DNA of 64,000 nucleotides from Rebecca billardiae RCC1528 (lineage: Eukaryota > Haptophyta): assembly GCA_965240325.2 (NCBI GenBank), contig OZ251231.1, positions 1,116,001 through 1,180,000 of the forward strand. The letters are read 5' to 3'. Within the stretch, counting starts at the first letter, position 1. Every line of letters begins with the position of its first letter. The notes beneath the pieces were generated by a model. That model did no database searches. It was not told the origin of the DNA and worked only from the letters and a program-made list of their open reading frames with translations. This document shows, piece by piece, positions 9,175 to 19,691 of this stretch. Both the position numbers and the translations under genes were made by a program.

Positions 9175-12100
9175 ATGGCGGACGAGCACCTGCCCATCGA
9201 CGCGTACGCCGACGAGATCGCCGCGACGATCGAGCGGCACCGCGTCACCATCATCCACGGCGAGACCGGGTGCGGCAAGTCGTCGCGGCTGCCCGCGATC
9301 CTCGACGCGGCCGCGACCGCGGCCGGTCGGCGGCCGGTGCGCATGATGATCTCCCAGCCGCGGCGCATCGCCGCGCGGATGCTCGCGGAGCGCATGCGCA
9401 CCTCCTCCCAGCTCGGCGACGCGGTCGGCTACCGCATGGGCCACGGCGCGCGCGAGGAGTCGCGCAGCACGCGCGTGTGGTACTGCACCGCCGGCTACCT
9501 CGCGCGGCTGCTCGCGCACCACCCGGAGGCGTTCGACGCGCACTCGCACCTGGTGATCGACGAGGTGCACGAGCGCTCGATCGACTCGGACATCCTGTGC
9601 CTGCTCGCGCGCCGGCTGCTGCGCGCGCACCCGACCATCCGCGTCGTGCTGATGTCGGCCACGATCGCCGCCGAGCAGTTCCGCGACTACTTCGCGGACG
9701 GCGGGGAGGAGGCGCCGCCGATCCTGTTCGTCGGCGCGCGGCGGTTCCCCGTCGGCGTCTTCTACGCCTCGAGCCCGTCGCTGCAGGCGCTCCTCGGCCA
9801 GGCCGACCGCCAGACCGCCGCACGCATCGCCGAGGGCACGCGGCGCGCGCCCAGCCCGTCCACGTTCGTGACTCGCCTGCAGCACGAGCTGGCGGTGTCG
9901 CTGGCGTCGACGCTGGCGCAGGCGGAGTCGAGCGTGCTCATCTTCGTCGCGGGGATGAGCGACATCGAGGAGATCGCCGAGCGCTTCGACGCCATCAACC
10001 AGCGCGACCCCGCGCGGCGCGGCCTGCGCACGTTTGTCGTGGTGCCGGTGCATTCGGACATTCCGCACGAGGAGCAGCTTGCCCTGCTGCGCGGCGGCAG
10101 TGGCGGCGGCGGGAGTGGCGGCGGCGCGGCGGTCGCCGACGGCAGCGGCGGCGAGTGGGGCGGGCTGGCCGGTGCCGCCGCCGCCGCCGCCGAGGCCGAG
10201 GAGCACGACGGCTGCGCGCGCGTGCGCGTGATCGTCGCGACCAACGCGGCCGAATCTTCCGTGACACTTCCGGACGTGGACGTCGTCGTCTGCCTCGGCG
10301 CGGTGAAGCAGGTGGGGTACAACGCCGCGACGCACCGGCAGCGGCTCGAGCTGACGTGGATCTCGCGCGCCTCCGCGACGCAGCGCGCGGGGCGCACCGG
10401 CCGCCTCCGCCCCGGCTCCGTCTATCGGCTTTACCATGAGGAGCTGCACGACGAGCGCTTCGAGCCGTTTGAACGCGCGGAGCTGACGCGCATGCCGCTC
10501 GACTCGGTGATCGTCTCGCTGCGCACGATGCTCGGCGGCGGGCCGGTGGTGCCCACGCTGCTCGAGACGGTGGAGCCGCCCGACGTGCGCCAGATCGACA
10601 AGTCCTTTACCTCGCTCCACGCCGCGCGGCTGCTCTCCGAGCCGAGCGACGAGGGCGAGCTCACGGCGATGGGGAGCTTTGTGGCCGCGCTCGGCACCGA
10701 CCTCGCGATCGGTCGGATGGTCGGGCTGGGCGCGCAGCTGGGCGTGCTGCCCGAGGCGATCGCGCTCGGCGCGGCGCTCAGCCTGCCCACGCCGCCGTTC
10801 GCTCAGGCCAACCCACTCGTCCACCCACCGGCGCAGTACAACGGCCTCGTCAAGGCGTCGTTGGTTTCACAGGCTGAGCTGGATGAGGGCTGCTACTGCG
10901 AGCCGCTCGCGTGCGCGCGGCTGCTGTACCAGTGGCGGCAGTGCGGCGCGGACGCGGGCGCGCAGCGCCGGCTGCTCGCGCGCACGCGCGTGAACGGCGC
11001 GCGCGTGCGCATGCTCGCCGGCCTCTTCGCTTCGCTCACCGAGCGCGTCGCGTCTCATCTGGCCATCGACCGGCCGCAGCTGCCTGACCCGCGCGCCATG
11101 CGCCGGGGCAAGCTGACTGTGCTGCGGCTGCTGCAGGTGTGGGTGTTCCCGACGCAGCTGGTGGTGTCGAGGCCGCTCGGCGCGAAGCTGCGCCAGCTGG
11201 CGAAGCACGCGCGGCCCGAGGCGCTGCCGCCGCCCGCGGGCGGCGCTGGCGGCGCGCCCGCCGCCATCGGCCTGCAGGTGACCGGCTCCCAAGTCGAGCG
11301 CTCGACGCTCGAGCCGCTGCTGCCGCCAGGCTGCTGCTTCGGGCTGAGCGGCGGCGTCGTGTACGAGTACGTGACGCCGGCGTCGAAGCCGCCCGCGCGC
11401 GCCGCGCGCGAGGAGGCGCTCCGCGAGGGGGCACCGCTCTCGCTGCGCGCGCGGCTGCGGCAGCTGCGCGAGCGCACGCGGGCGGACGCGCTCCTCGTGC
11501 TGTGCGTTCTCGGCCCCGCTGACGGCGTGCTGCCGACGCTGCACCTCGAGCTGAAGGTGGAAGACGCGCGCGGCGCGTGCGCGCCCGCGCTCGCCGAGGC
11601 GTTCGGGGCCGAGGCGGTGAAGGCGGCGTGCGCCCGCGCGCAGAGGGGACAGCGGGAGAACGGCGGCGGCGGCGGCGGCGGCGGGCAGGGCGGCCTGGTG
11701 AGCCTGGCCATCGAGCCGTCCTCGCCTCGGCGCGGCGAGCGGCGCGGCGAGCATCGCGGCTCGGACGAGTCCGGGAGCTCGGGCGCCGACTCTGACGACG
11801 AGGCCTCGGACGAGGAGGCGAGGCCGTCGGCGCACGAGCGCGCGGCGCTGGCGGTCGCCCGCGCGTACAAGCGCGTCCGTGCCGCGGTGCAGGGCTTGGT
11901 CTCGATCACGTGCCTGCTCAACGCGGAGGGCGCGCTACTGGTCGCGACGGGCGGGGTGCAGCTCGACGACGAGACGCTGTGCGCCGCGGTGGGCGGCGAG
12001 GCGTGCCGCCCGCCCTCGGCGGGGCAGCAGAAGGGCGCGGCGGCGCGGCCCGAGTTCAAGTCGCGCACGCACGCGCTCAAGCAGGTGCTCACGATGGCGG

Positions 12101-12957
12101 CCGACGCGGCGCCGCCCGGCGGCGCCGGCCGCGCTCGGCCGCCGCCTCTCGTGCAAGACTTGCCCCTCGGCGCGCGCGTCCTCGGCCAGGTCGCCGCTGG
12201 CTATCGCAAGGAGGACGTCATCAAGCTGCCCGCCGCGGGCGCGGGCGCGGGCGCAGGCGCGGGCGAGCGGGACGGCGGCACGCCCGCGCGCGGCGGCGCG
12301 CGCCGCGCGCCGCGCCGAGGCGCCGGGGCGGATGACGACGCGGCCCGCGCCGAGCCGGATGGCGGCGCGGTGCGCACGCTCAAGGTAGACGTGCCCCGTC
12401 CGCGCTGGACGATCCTCCCGCCGAGCGGGCGGCGGTCCGCGCCGACCGCCTTCATGCCACACCACTCGGTCGCCGCCGCCGTCGCCGCCGCGGGCGACAA
12501 GCCGCTCGTCGCCGTCGCCGCGACGATGCTCGACCTCGCCGGCGGCGGCGCGCGCTGCTCTGGCGTCACGCTGCTGGAGCCGGGAGGCGCGTTCGCGGCC
12601 AAGGCGCTGCTGGCCTTCGGCCTCGACCCGACGGAGCTGCTCTTGGCCCTCGGCGCGGACGAGGCGGAGGACGGGCCGCTCGTGGGCGACGAGGAGGCGC
12701 TCGCCGCGATCGACTTTGACGCGCGCTGCCGCGCGCTCGGCGAGGACCTCTCCTGCTCGGTCGAGGCGGTGGAGGCCGTGCAGGCGCTCTTCCACGTGCC
12801 GCGCGCCGAGTGGTACGAGCCCTTCGACGTGCAGGCCGAGCAGGTGGTGATGCCCACGGCGGGCGCGCGCGGCGGGCGGCGGCGCGTGCTGCTCGCCCAG
12901 CGCGCCGAGCGCCTCCTCGGCATCGAGGCGCCGCCCACTACGGTGCGGCCAAAATAG
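9175..12957 (+). CDS. DExH-box (DEAH/RHA-type) RNA helicase
   Basis: Single exon, 1,260 residues, ATG 9175. All core superfamily 2 motifs are visible: motif [10 protein letters not shown] at residues 29-37, motif II DEVH at 129-132, motif III SAT at 161-163, motif [12 protein letters not shown] near 354-364 and motif [10 protein letters not shown] at 403-410. A winged-helix/ratchet region (HA2-like) should follow. A Gly/Ser-rich insert (about residues 305-345) lies within the second RecA domain and looks species-specific. The C-terminal half has a polyglycine run, an acidic Ser-rich segment ([19 protein letters not shown]) and further conserved-looking blocks without a named domain. Expected role: ATP-driven RNA remodelling, such as splicing, ribosome biogenesis or mRNA control. 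The subfamily cannot be fixed by eye. Confidence 0.9.
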   Translation: MADEHLPIDAYADEIAATIERHRVTIIHGETGCGKSSRLPAILDAAATAAGRRPVRMMISQPRRIAARMLAERMRTSSQLGDAVGYRMGHGAREESRSTRVWYCTAGYLARLLAHHPEAFDAHSHLVIDEVHERSIDSDILCLLARRLLRAHPTIRVVLMSATIAAEQFRDYFADGGEEAPPILFVGARRFPVGVFYASSPSLQALLGQADRQTAARIAEGTRRAPSPSTFVTRLQHELAVSLASTLAQAESSVLIFVAGMSDIEEIAERFDAINQRDPARRGLRTFVVVPVHSDIPHEEQLALLRGGSGGGGSGGGAAVADGSGGEWGGLAGAAAAAAEAEEHDGCARVRVIVATNAAESSVTLPDVDVVVCLGAVKQVGYNAATHRQRLELTWISRASATQRAGRTGRLRPGSVYRLYHEELHDERFEPFERAELTRMPLDSVIVSLRTMLGGGPVVPTLLETVEPPDVRQIDKSFTSLHAARLLSEPSDEGELTAMGSFVAALGTDLAIGRMVGLGAQLGVLPEAIALGAALSLPTPPFAQANPLVHPPAQYNGLVKASLVSQAELDEGCYCEPLACARLLYQWRQCGADAGAQRRLLARTRVNGARVRMLAGLFASLTERVASHLAIDRPQLPDPRAMRRGKLTVLRLLQVWVFPTQLVVSRPLGAKLRQLAKHARPEALPPPAGGAGGAPAAIGLQVTGSQVERSTLEPLLPPGCCFGLSGGVVYEYVTPASKPPARAAREEALREGAPLSLRARLRQLRERTRADALLVLCVLGPADGVLPTLHLELKVEDARGACAPALAEAFGAEAVKAACARAQRGQRENGGGGGGGGQGGLVSLAIEPSSPRRGERRGEHRGSDESGSSGADSDDEASDEEARPSAHERAALAVARAYKRVRAAVQGLVSITCLLNAEGALLVATGGVQLDDETLCAAVGGEACRPPSAGQQKGAAARPEFKSRTHALKQVLTMAADAAPPGGAGRARPPPLVQDLPLGARVLGQVAAGYRKEDVIKLPAAGAGAGAGAGERDGGTPARGGARRAPRRGAGADDDAARAEPDGGAVRTLKVDVPRPRWTILPPSGRRSAPTAFMPHHSVAAAVAAAGDKPLVAVAATMLDLAGGGARCSGVTLLEPGGAFAAKALLAFGLDPTELLLALGADEAEDGPLVGDEEALAAIDFDARCRALGEDLSCSVEAVEAVQALFHVPRAEWYEPFDVQAEQVVMPTAGARGGRRRVLLAQRAERLLGIEAPPTTVRPK

Positions 12958-12991
12958 GCGTCCGCCTCATCGTCATCGTCATTCTGCTCGC

Positions 12992-14156
<1,165 letters not shown>

Positions 14157-15254
14157 TCAGCTGGTAGTCCGCGGCGGCCTCCAGAGCCGAAACTCGATCT
14201 GTCCAGCAGGAACCACAGGCAGCTCTGGTGCCAGCGGGAGCACCTGCGATGCCACTAGATCCTGAGGCTGATGGTGAGCCACCAACGACGGCAGCATCGA
14301 GCCCGAGCCCAGGGAGATGAATTCTTCGCCCACAGCCACGACGACGGGTAGCATCGGCGACACAGAGTGCTCGACTTGTAGCTCGGCAGTTGTGGCCTTG
14401 GCAGGCAGCCTCCCAATGCTGGTACTTGCACGTGCAGCACGTGCAGGTCCATCGGCATCGCTGTGATGTGTACGGGGGCGTTTGCTGCGCCCGATCTGGG
14501 CGGGCATTGAGGGAGAGCCATTGGCCACGTGGTCTCTCTTGTTGCCATGCGACCGCGGGAGCATGCCTGTGAGCTTGTGCAATGCGCACCGGCTGCAGCG
14601 CGCATCACCCGGCATGCCAAATGATGGCTTCTTTGTGCAGCCAGCACCATCGCACTTGCGGCGGTTCACCACGTCGACCATGCCGGCCAGCTTGTGCGCA
14701 GCGCACCGGCTGCCGCGCGCATCACCCGGCATGCCAAAGACTGGCCTCTTTGTGCAGCCAGCCTCATCGCACTTGCGGCTCACCACGTCGACCATGCCGG
14801 CCAGCTTGTGCGCTCCACAACGGCTGCGGCGCGCATCACCCGGCATGCCAAAGACTGGCACCTTTGTGCAGCCAGCCTCATCGCACTTGCGGTTCTTCAC
14901 GTCGACCATGCCGGCCAGCTTGTGCGCTGCACATCGGCTGCCGCGCGCATCACCCGGCATGCCAAAGGCTGGCACCTTTGTGCAGCCAGCCTCATCGCAC
15001 CTGCGGCTCACCACATTGGTCATGCTGGCCAGCTTGTGCGCGGCGCACCGGCTGGCACGCGCATCACCCGGCATGCCAAATGATGGCACCTTTGTGCAGC
15101 CAGCCTCATCGCACCTGCGGCTCACCACGTCGACCATGCCGGCCAGCTTGTGCGCTGCACACCGGCTGCCGCGCGCATCACCCGGCGTGCCAAATGATGG
15201 CATCTTTGTGCAGCCAGCCTCATCGCATCGCACTCTGTTCGCCACGCCCACCAT
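14157..15254 (-). CDS. EsV-1-7 cysteine-repeat protein, six repeats
   Basis: The frame runs from ATG 15254 to TGA 14159-14157, 365 residues; it also extends upstream without a Met to about 15335. It carries six tandem 38-residue units, each with the spacing C-x4-C-x16-C-x2-H-x12 (CDEAGC ... RCAAHKLAGMVDV). That is exactly the spacing of the EsV-1-7 domain, known from the brown-algal developmental regulator IMMEDIATE UPRIGHT and from an Ectocarpus virus gene. The three Cys and one His are intact in all six units, so metal binding is likely. After the repeats comes a low-complexity tail of about 125 residues. Family roles are mostly unknown; regulation of development is established only for the brown-algal member. 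An upstream exon cannot be excluded. Confidence 0.85.
   Translation of the reverse strand: MVGVANRVRCDEAGCTKMPSFGTPGDARGSRCAAHKLAGMVDVVSRRCDEAGCTKVPSFGMPGDARASRCAAHKLASMTNVVSRRCDEAGCTKVPAFGMPGDARGSRCAAHKLAGMVDVKNRKCDEAGCTKVPVFGMPGDARRSRCGAHKLAGMVDVVSRKCDEAGCTKRPVFGMPGDARGSRCAAHKLAGMVDVVNRRKCDGAGCTKKPSFGMPGDARCSRCALHKLTGMLPRSHGNKRDHVANGSPSMPAQIGRSKRPRTHHSDADGPARAARASTSIGRLPAKATTAELQVEHSVSPMLPVVVAVGEEFISLGSGSMLPSLVAHHQPQDLVASQVLPLAPELPVVPAGQIEFRLWRPPRTTS
14541..15227 (-). repeat. 114-bp tandem repeats coding the EsV-1-7 units
   Basis: Six direct repeats of 114 bp (one with a 3-bp insertion) correspond one-to-one with the 38-residue zinc-ligand-like units. High identity between units at DNA level implies recent expansion or gene conversion. 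Confidence 0.9.
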
Positions 15255-15995
15255 GCCGGCTAGCGGCAGCACGTGTGCGTGACGCGCCGGCCAGTGCCGC
15301 GCGCACCCGCTCGAACTCAGGGGCGTTCCCCGCACTGGTCAATCGCCAAATCGAACCGCGTTCCTATTGAAATTGGCTTCCTCTATTTGAAGCGGGTACA
15401 TTTGATTACAGCCCGCGCCAGTCCGGTAGCAATGCCCCCCCATTGCTTTCGGGAGCGTGTGGCAGGATCCCGGGAACGCCCTTGGGGCTTGGGGACACGG
15501 CGACCACGGCGGCAGGGTGGAGAAGTCGACGACCGACTTTATATTTCCGCATAATAATTTATTGCATTTTCCCAGCGCGCGCCGCTTGGCCGCGCGTACT
15601 GCGAGGCGGCCGCAGCCCTCATCCAGGCCTCGCAGGCGGACGTCTGAACGAATCTTCCGACGGCGCTACCATCGGCGACGGCTTCATGGGCGGTGACAGT
15701 TGGCGGGCGTCGATCTCGCCTGCCTGAGCTGTGTGCGTCTCTTATTCTTAGTAAACTGTCCAGTAACGTTCTTCCCTTCGGCTGGGGCTCGATCAGTCGA
15801 CCGGCGCCGCTCACAGCGCAGGCAGGTGTTTGGCGCGGCTGCACTCTCGAGGTGGCTGGGATACAACATCCAGGTGCAGCACCCTCCCCGTGTGGTGTCA
15901 GAGCGCGCTCTCGAGCGCGTGCCTCCGAGCGCGGGGCCGGGCGGTTCTTGCTGCAATGGCCGCGCGCCGCCTCGATGAGTCAATATAATATCGTC

Positions 15996-16082
<87 letters not shown>

Positions 16083-16371
16083 CGAAACTTATCGCCATCG
16101 GACGACTCACTGCTAACTTGCTAAGACTAAGTAGTCTATCATCTGAATGAGGATCTCAGGATCATGAGGTGCGGCAACACGCCCCTCATGCCTGCGCCGG
16201 TCTGTTTTGTGGCGGTGTCTTTGCGCAGTGTTGGATGGCGTCAATCACGCCTTAACCAAGTGTGCACGTTAAAGCATAGTACACTGTAACTAGCGCACAG
16301 CATTACGTACAGTAGCACGCTCCCGAGTCCCGTAGTCTCGTCCGGGCCGATTCCGCCGCGGTTCATCCGGG
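15255..16371. other. Intergenic region with AT microsatellite
   Basis: No gene is recognised. The stretch contains a second (AT)n run at 15999-16079. Short open frames are present but lack family features. Confidence 0.45.
15999..16079. repeat. (AT)n microsatellite, about 80 bp
   Basis: A pure AT dinucleotide run between two minus-strand genes. Confidence 0.97.
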
Positions 16372-18054
16372 TCAGGATAAGGGGCCGTGCACCTCGACGA
16401 GGTGGTCGACGCGGCGCGCGAGCACGCTCGGCAGCGCTCCGTGCGTCCGGTGCGCGCACCGCAGCATGCGGGCGAGCACCGCGCGCAGCTGCTCCTCCCC
16501 GTCGCCCTCGGCGCCTCTCGCCGCCGAGAGCGAGTCCGCTGCGTCGGCCGGCTCGGCGTGCGCGGCCGAGCTGCTGCACGCCGGCACCGCGTCGGCGGCC
16601 AACCGGATGCTTCGCGCGCCGTGGCTCGCGTGGGCTGCGTCGGCCGTGCGCACGTGGAACAGCAGGAACACGGTCAGATGGACCGCGGACAGGGGCGGTC
16701 GCGCGGCGTGGATGGCGCGCGCCGCCGTGAGGTAGGCGCGCGCCAGGGCAGCGCGGGCATCCCAAGCACTCGCCACGTCAGCACCGCCGTCAGCCTCGGA
16801 CCCGTCGGGTTGTGCGGCGGCTGCGCGAAGCCACCGCGGCACGTGCGCGGGCGGCGGGCGCCAGAGCAGCCCGCCCTCGCCCAGCGTGTGGATCAGCGGC
16901 TCCCACTCGCGCACATCCACCGCCTCCGCATGGTCAAGCACCAGTACAGGCTGCTGCCGATCGGCCGTGCGGCCGCCAAGAGCCGGCTCGAGCGCTCGCG
17001 CGAGGAAAATGGAGAGGGGCTCGGTCGAGCGCTCGGCCGCGCCGGGCGCGCGCGGGCCGAACGTGCGCCCGTCGACGAGCAACACCGCCGGCCCCGCTGC
17101 TGCCTCGTGCGCGCCAAGCCCGGGAGCGCCGGCGGCGGCGCCGTGCGCGGGTGTCGCGTCGCCGCGCGCAGACAGCGCGCGCCGCAGGGCGGCGACTAAG
17201 CTGCCGGCTGCCACTGGCTCCTCGAGCGGCTCGCGAGCCGTCTCCGCCGCGCGTGCGTCCGCGTGCGCGTGCGCTGCGGCGGGCGAGGGCCCAGCCGCGG
17301 GCCCCGCGCGCCCGAACGCGGCGACGACGAGGGGCTTGGCGGGCGCGGTCGCCAGGCGGGGCAGATGTGCGGGCCCGCCGGCCGCGGCGCGCGCGCGCTC
17401 GCCGTGCGGCGTGCCGCTCGGCAGCGGGCAGCGCTCTCGAACGCCGTCGAGCATCGACTCCGTCAAGGGCCCGAGCTCTGCCGGCGGCACCTCGCGCACG
17501 CGGTCGAGAAGGACGCGTCGGAGCCGCCCGAGGGCCGCGTCGGGCACGCAGCCGGAGAGCGGAGCCGGCGCGGTGCGCAGGCGAGGCGCCGACACGGCGC
17601 GCGTGGCAAGGAGCGCCACGAGGCACGCCGCCGCGCCGAGGGCGATGAGGGCGCACGCGCTCCGGAGGCAGGCCGGACGGAAGCATGCGAGGCGAGCGCG
17701 GCGCCGTGAAGCCGAGCGCACGCGCCCGGCACGGGGCTCAAAGCGCAGCGCCGGCTGCGCCGGCGCCAGCGGCGACTGACGCTTTCGCCCGCGCGGCGCC
17801 GGGCTTGGCCGAGATGGCGTCGACGGCGAGCTGTTCGAGCTCGGCGAGGCGTGCGCGGCGATCACCTCGAGTGGCCAGTCGGCCGGCTTGGGCACCGACG
17901 ACGGCTTCGCGCGCCCAGCCAAGCGGCTGTGCTCGGCCGAGTTCGCGTCGGGTGCGCGCTGCTTGGCGGCCGCGCGTCGCTTCCTCGGCTCGGCGGCGGT
18001 CTTCTGCGCGCCCCGCGGTGGCGGCGGCGAGCGGCTGCTTCTAGTCGCCACCAT
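16372..18054 (-). CDS. Single-pass membrane protein; possible LAP1/torsin-cofactor-like luminal domain
   Basis: Single exon, 560 residues, ATG 18054. The N-terminal 110 residues are basic and Ser/Pro-rich with clusters such as KRRAAAKQR and PRGRKRQ, suitable for a nucleoplasmic or cytosolic tail. One strong membrane helix spans about residues 130-156. The remaining 400 residues would be luminal. They contain VLLVDGRTFGP, PVLVLDHAEAVDVREWEPLIHTL, LSAVHLTVFLLFHVR and a C-terminal VDHLVEVHGPL. This order, with a degenerate ATPase-like core and no Walker motifs, recalls the luminal domain of LAP1/LULL1 torsin activators; the resemblance is weak and is inference only. It faces the Nudix gene head-to-head, 201 bp between ATGs. 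Confidence 0.55.
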   Translation of the reverse strand: MVATRSSRSPPPPRGAQKTAAEPRKRRAAAKQRAPDANSAEHSRLAGRAKPSSVPKPADWPLEVIAAHASPSSNSSPSTPSRPSPAPRGRKRQSPLAPAQPALRFEPRAGRVRSASRRRARLACFRPACLRSACALIALGAAACLVALLATRAVSAPRLRTAPAPLSGCVPDAALGRLRRVLLDRVREVPPAELGPLTESMLDGVRERCPLPSGTPHGERARAAAGGPAHLPRLATAPAKPLVVAAFGRAGPAAGPSPAAAHAHADARAAETAREPLEEPVAAGSLVAALRRALSARGDATPAHGAAAGAPGLGAHEAAAGPAVLLVDGRTFGPRAPGAAERSTEPLSIFLARALEPALGGRTADRQQPVLVLDHAEAVDVREWEPLIHTLGEGGLLWRPPPAHVPRWLRAAAAQPDGSEADGGADVASAWDARAALARAYLTAARAIHAARPPLSAVHLTVFLLFHVRTADAAHASHGARSIRLAADAVPACSSSAAHAEPADAADSLSAARGAEGDGEEQLRAVLARMLRCAHRTHGALPSVLARRVDHLVEVHGPLS

Positions 18055-18255
18055 GAGTCACGTGCGCGCGAGCGCTGGCGGGAGCACGCGCAGCCCAGTC
18101 TAGCTCCGGCGAGCACGCGCCGTCGAGCGCGTCAGCGCGTGTCGCCGTCGCGGCGCCGGTCGTCGCCCTTTGCGCTCGTCGCCGCCCCCGCGAGAAAGAC
18201 TCGCCGTTTGGTGCTCAGCAGTCCGGCAGAGTCCTGCTGCCGATCTGCAGGATCG

Positions 18256-19137
18256 ATGGCGCCGGTCAACATGCGCCTCACCGTCAGGTTGTCGTCGGCG
18301 AGGGTGCTGCACACGCCACGGCGCGCGAGCGTCGCCGCCGTGCTTCGGCTGGGTAGCGACGAGAGCCTGCGCGGCGCCGAGCTCCTCCTCATCCAACGCG
18401 TCGCGCGCGAGGGCGATCGATGGAGCGGGCAGGTCGCGCTGCCGGGCGGACGGCGCGACGCTGGCGAATCGGATCTGCAGGCGGCGGTGCGCGAGTGCCG
18501 CGAGGAGGTCGGGCTCGACCTCACCGGCCCAGGCTTCACGCTGTGGGGGCGGCTCGACGACCGCCTCGCCACGCGCACGATGAGCGTCGCCACCTTTGTC
18601 TTCGCCGTCTCGCGCGCCGAGCCGCTCGCCCTGACGCTGGACAAGCGTGAGGTGGCATGCGCGTGGTGGGTGCCGCTGGACGTGCTCGCGGCGTCCGGCG
18701 TGCGCGCCGTGCCGATCAGCGCGGAGCCGTACCTCCCGGCCGCCCTCCGCCAGCGCCCGGCACTCGCCCGCGCCCTCGGCATGCGCTCGCTCCACATCCC
18801 AGCCGTGCCCCTCGAGCTGCCGCCCGCGGCGGGCGCGCCGGAGACCGGCAAGTCCGTGCGAGCGTCGCTCTGCGGCACGCCCGTGCTGTGGGGCCTGAGC
18901 TTCGGCGTCGTGAACGACCTGCGACGCGCGCTGGGGCTAGGCCCGCTGCGCCGGCTGCACGCCGTGCGCCCGCTCGCCACCTTCTCCGCGGCGCCCTTCC
19001 ACCCGGCCACACTTTGGCTCTGGCTCGCGAGGCTGACGGTGCTGGCGGCCGAGCGGCTGCTGCGATCGCGGGCGCTTGCGCGGGCGCTGCTGGGCGACGC
19101 TCTCGCGCCAGTCGCGGAGAGGGCGAAGAGCAGCTGA
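18256..19137 (+). CDS. Nudix hydrolase, CoA-pyrophosphatase (NUDT7/NUDT8)-like
   Basis: 293 residues from ATG 18256. The frame extends upstream to 17851, but there it overlaps the start of the divergent gene, so the downstream Met is preferred. The Nudix box is complete: GGRRDAGESDLQAAVRECRE followed by EVGL, matching Gx5Ex7REUxEExGU. It is preceded by LLLIQRVAREGDRWSGQVALPGG, the region that marks the CoA-diphosphatase branch. Such enzymes cleave CoA or acyl-CoA to phosphopantetheine and 3',5'-ADP, often in peroxisomes or mitochondria. The last 110 residues go beyond a minimal Nudix domain and include a hydrophobic helix (TLWLWLARLTVLAA), possibly membrane-associated. No clear C-terminal peroxisomal signal is seen (it ends in AKSS). 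Confidence 0.8.
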   Translation: MAPVNMRLTVRLSSARVLHTPRRASVAAVLRLGSDESLRGAELLLIQRVAREGDRWSGQVALPGGRRDAGESDLQAAVRECREEVGLDLTGPGFTLWGRLDDRLATRTMSVATFVFAVSRAEPLALTLDKREVACAWWVPLDVLAASGVRAVPISAEPYLPAALRQRPALARALGMRSLHIPAVPLELPPAAGAPETGKSVRASLCGTPVLWGLSFGVVNDLRRALGLGPLRRLHAVRPLATFSAAPFHPATLWLWLARLTVLAAERLLRSRALARALLGDALAPVAERAKSS

Positions 19138-19691
19138 CAAGGTCGTTCTCGCTTCGCTCACGCGGCTGTGCATTCCATCCGCGCTGGCTATGGTAGGCTT
19201 GCCATGCAGTGCTCACGCGGCTCACATCGTCAGCAGACTGCTGAGGACGACACTCCGACGACGCTGGCCTCGGGCCTGCGGGTCGTCCGGCGGGTCGACG
19301 ACGAATCAGGGACGCGATGATGACCCGCGCCGTTCGTGAACCATAATCGTCATCATCTGCTATCGTCATATGCTACTACACCATTGCCCGCTGCCAGCCG
19401 TCGTCATGCTCATGATGCTGAATGAGCGCCCTATATATAGTCTTAGCATGCGCACAGTAGCAGCAGTCATCAGTGACCGTCGCGTCGCCTGAGGCTGAGC
19501 AGGCCCCTGCAGAGTGCAGAGTGCAGGCTGCAGGCGGCCTCTCCGCCTCGGGCGCCTCAGTGGCCGCGCTCCGAGGGCTCCTCGGCCGAGCTCGCGGCGG
19601 CGCTCACTTGTCGGAACACAGCAGCTGACAGCAGCACGGCAGGTGCCACGAAGACGAGTCGACGACACAGAAGAATGCTCCCCCCTCGGAC
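19138..19691. other. Intergenic between convergent genes
   Basis: About 550 bp between the Nudix stop codon and the FANCJ-like stop codon. No gene or structured element is recognised beyond short CATCATCG-type repeats and a TATATATA at 19431-19439. Confidence 0.4.

Noticed and set aside
9118-10824. 568-codon minus-strand frame
   Set aside because: Antisense of the helicase core, whose motifs fix the plus strand as coding.
14482-15370. Plus-strand frames over the EsV-1-7 repeats
   Set aside because: They repeat only because the opposite strand repeats; the Cys/His spacing is on the minus strand.
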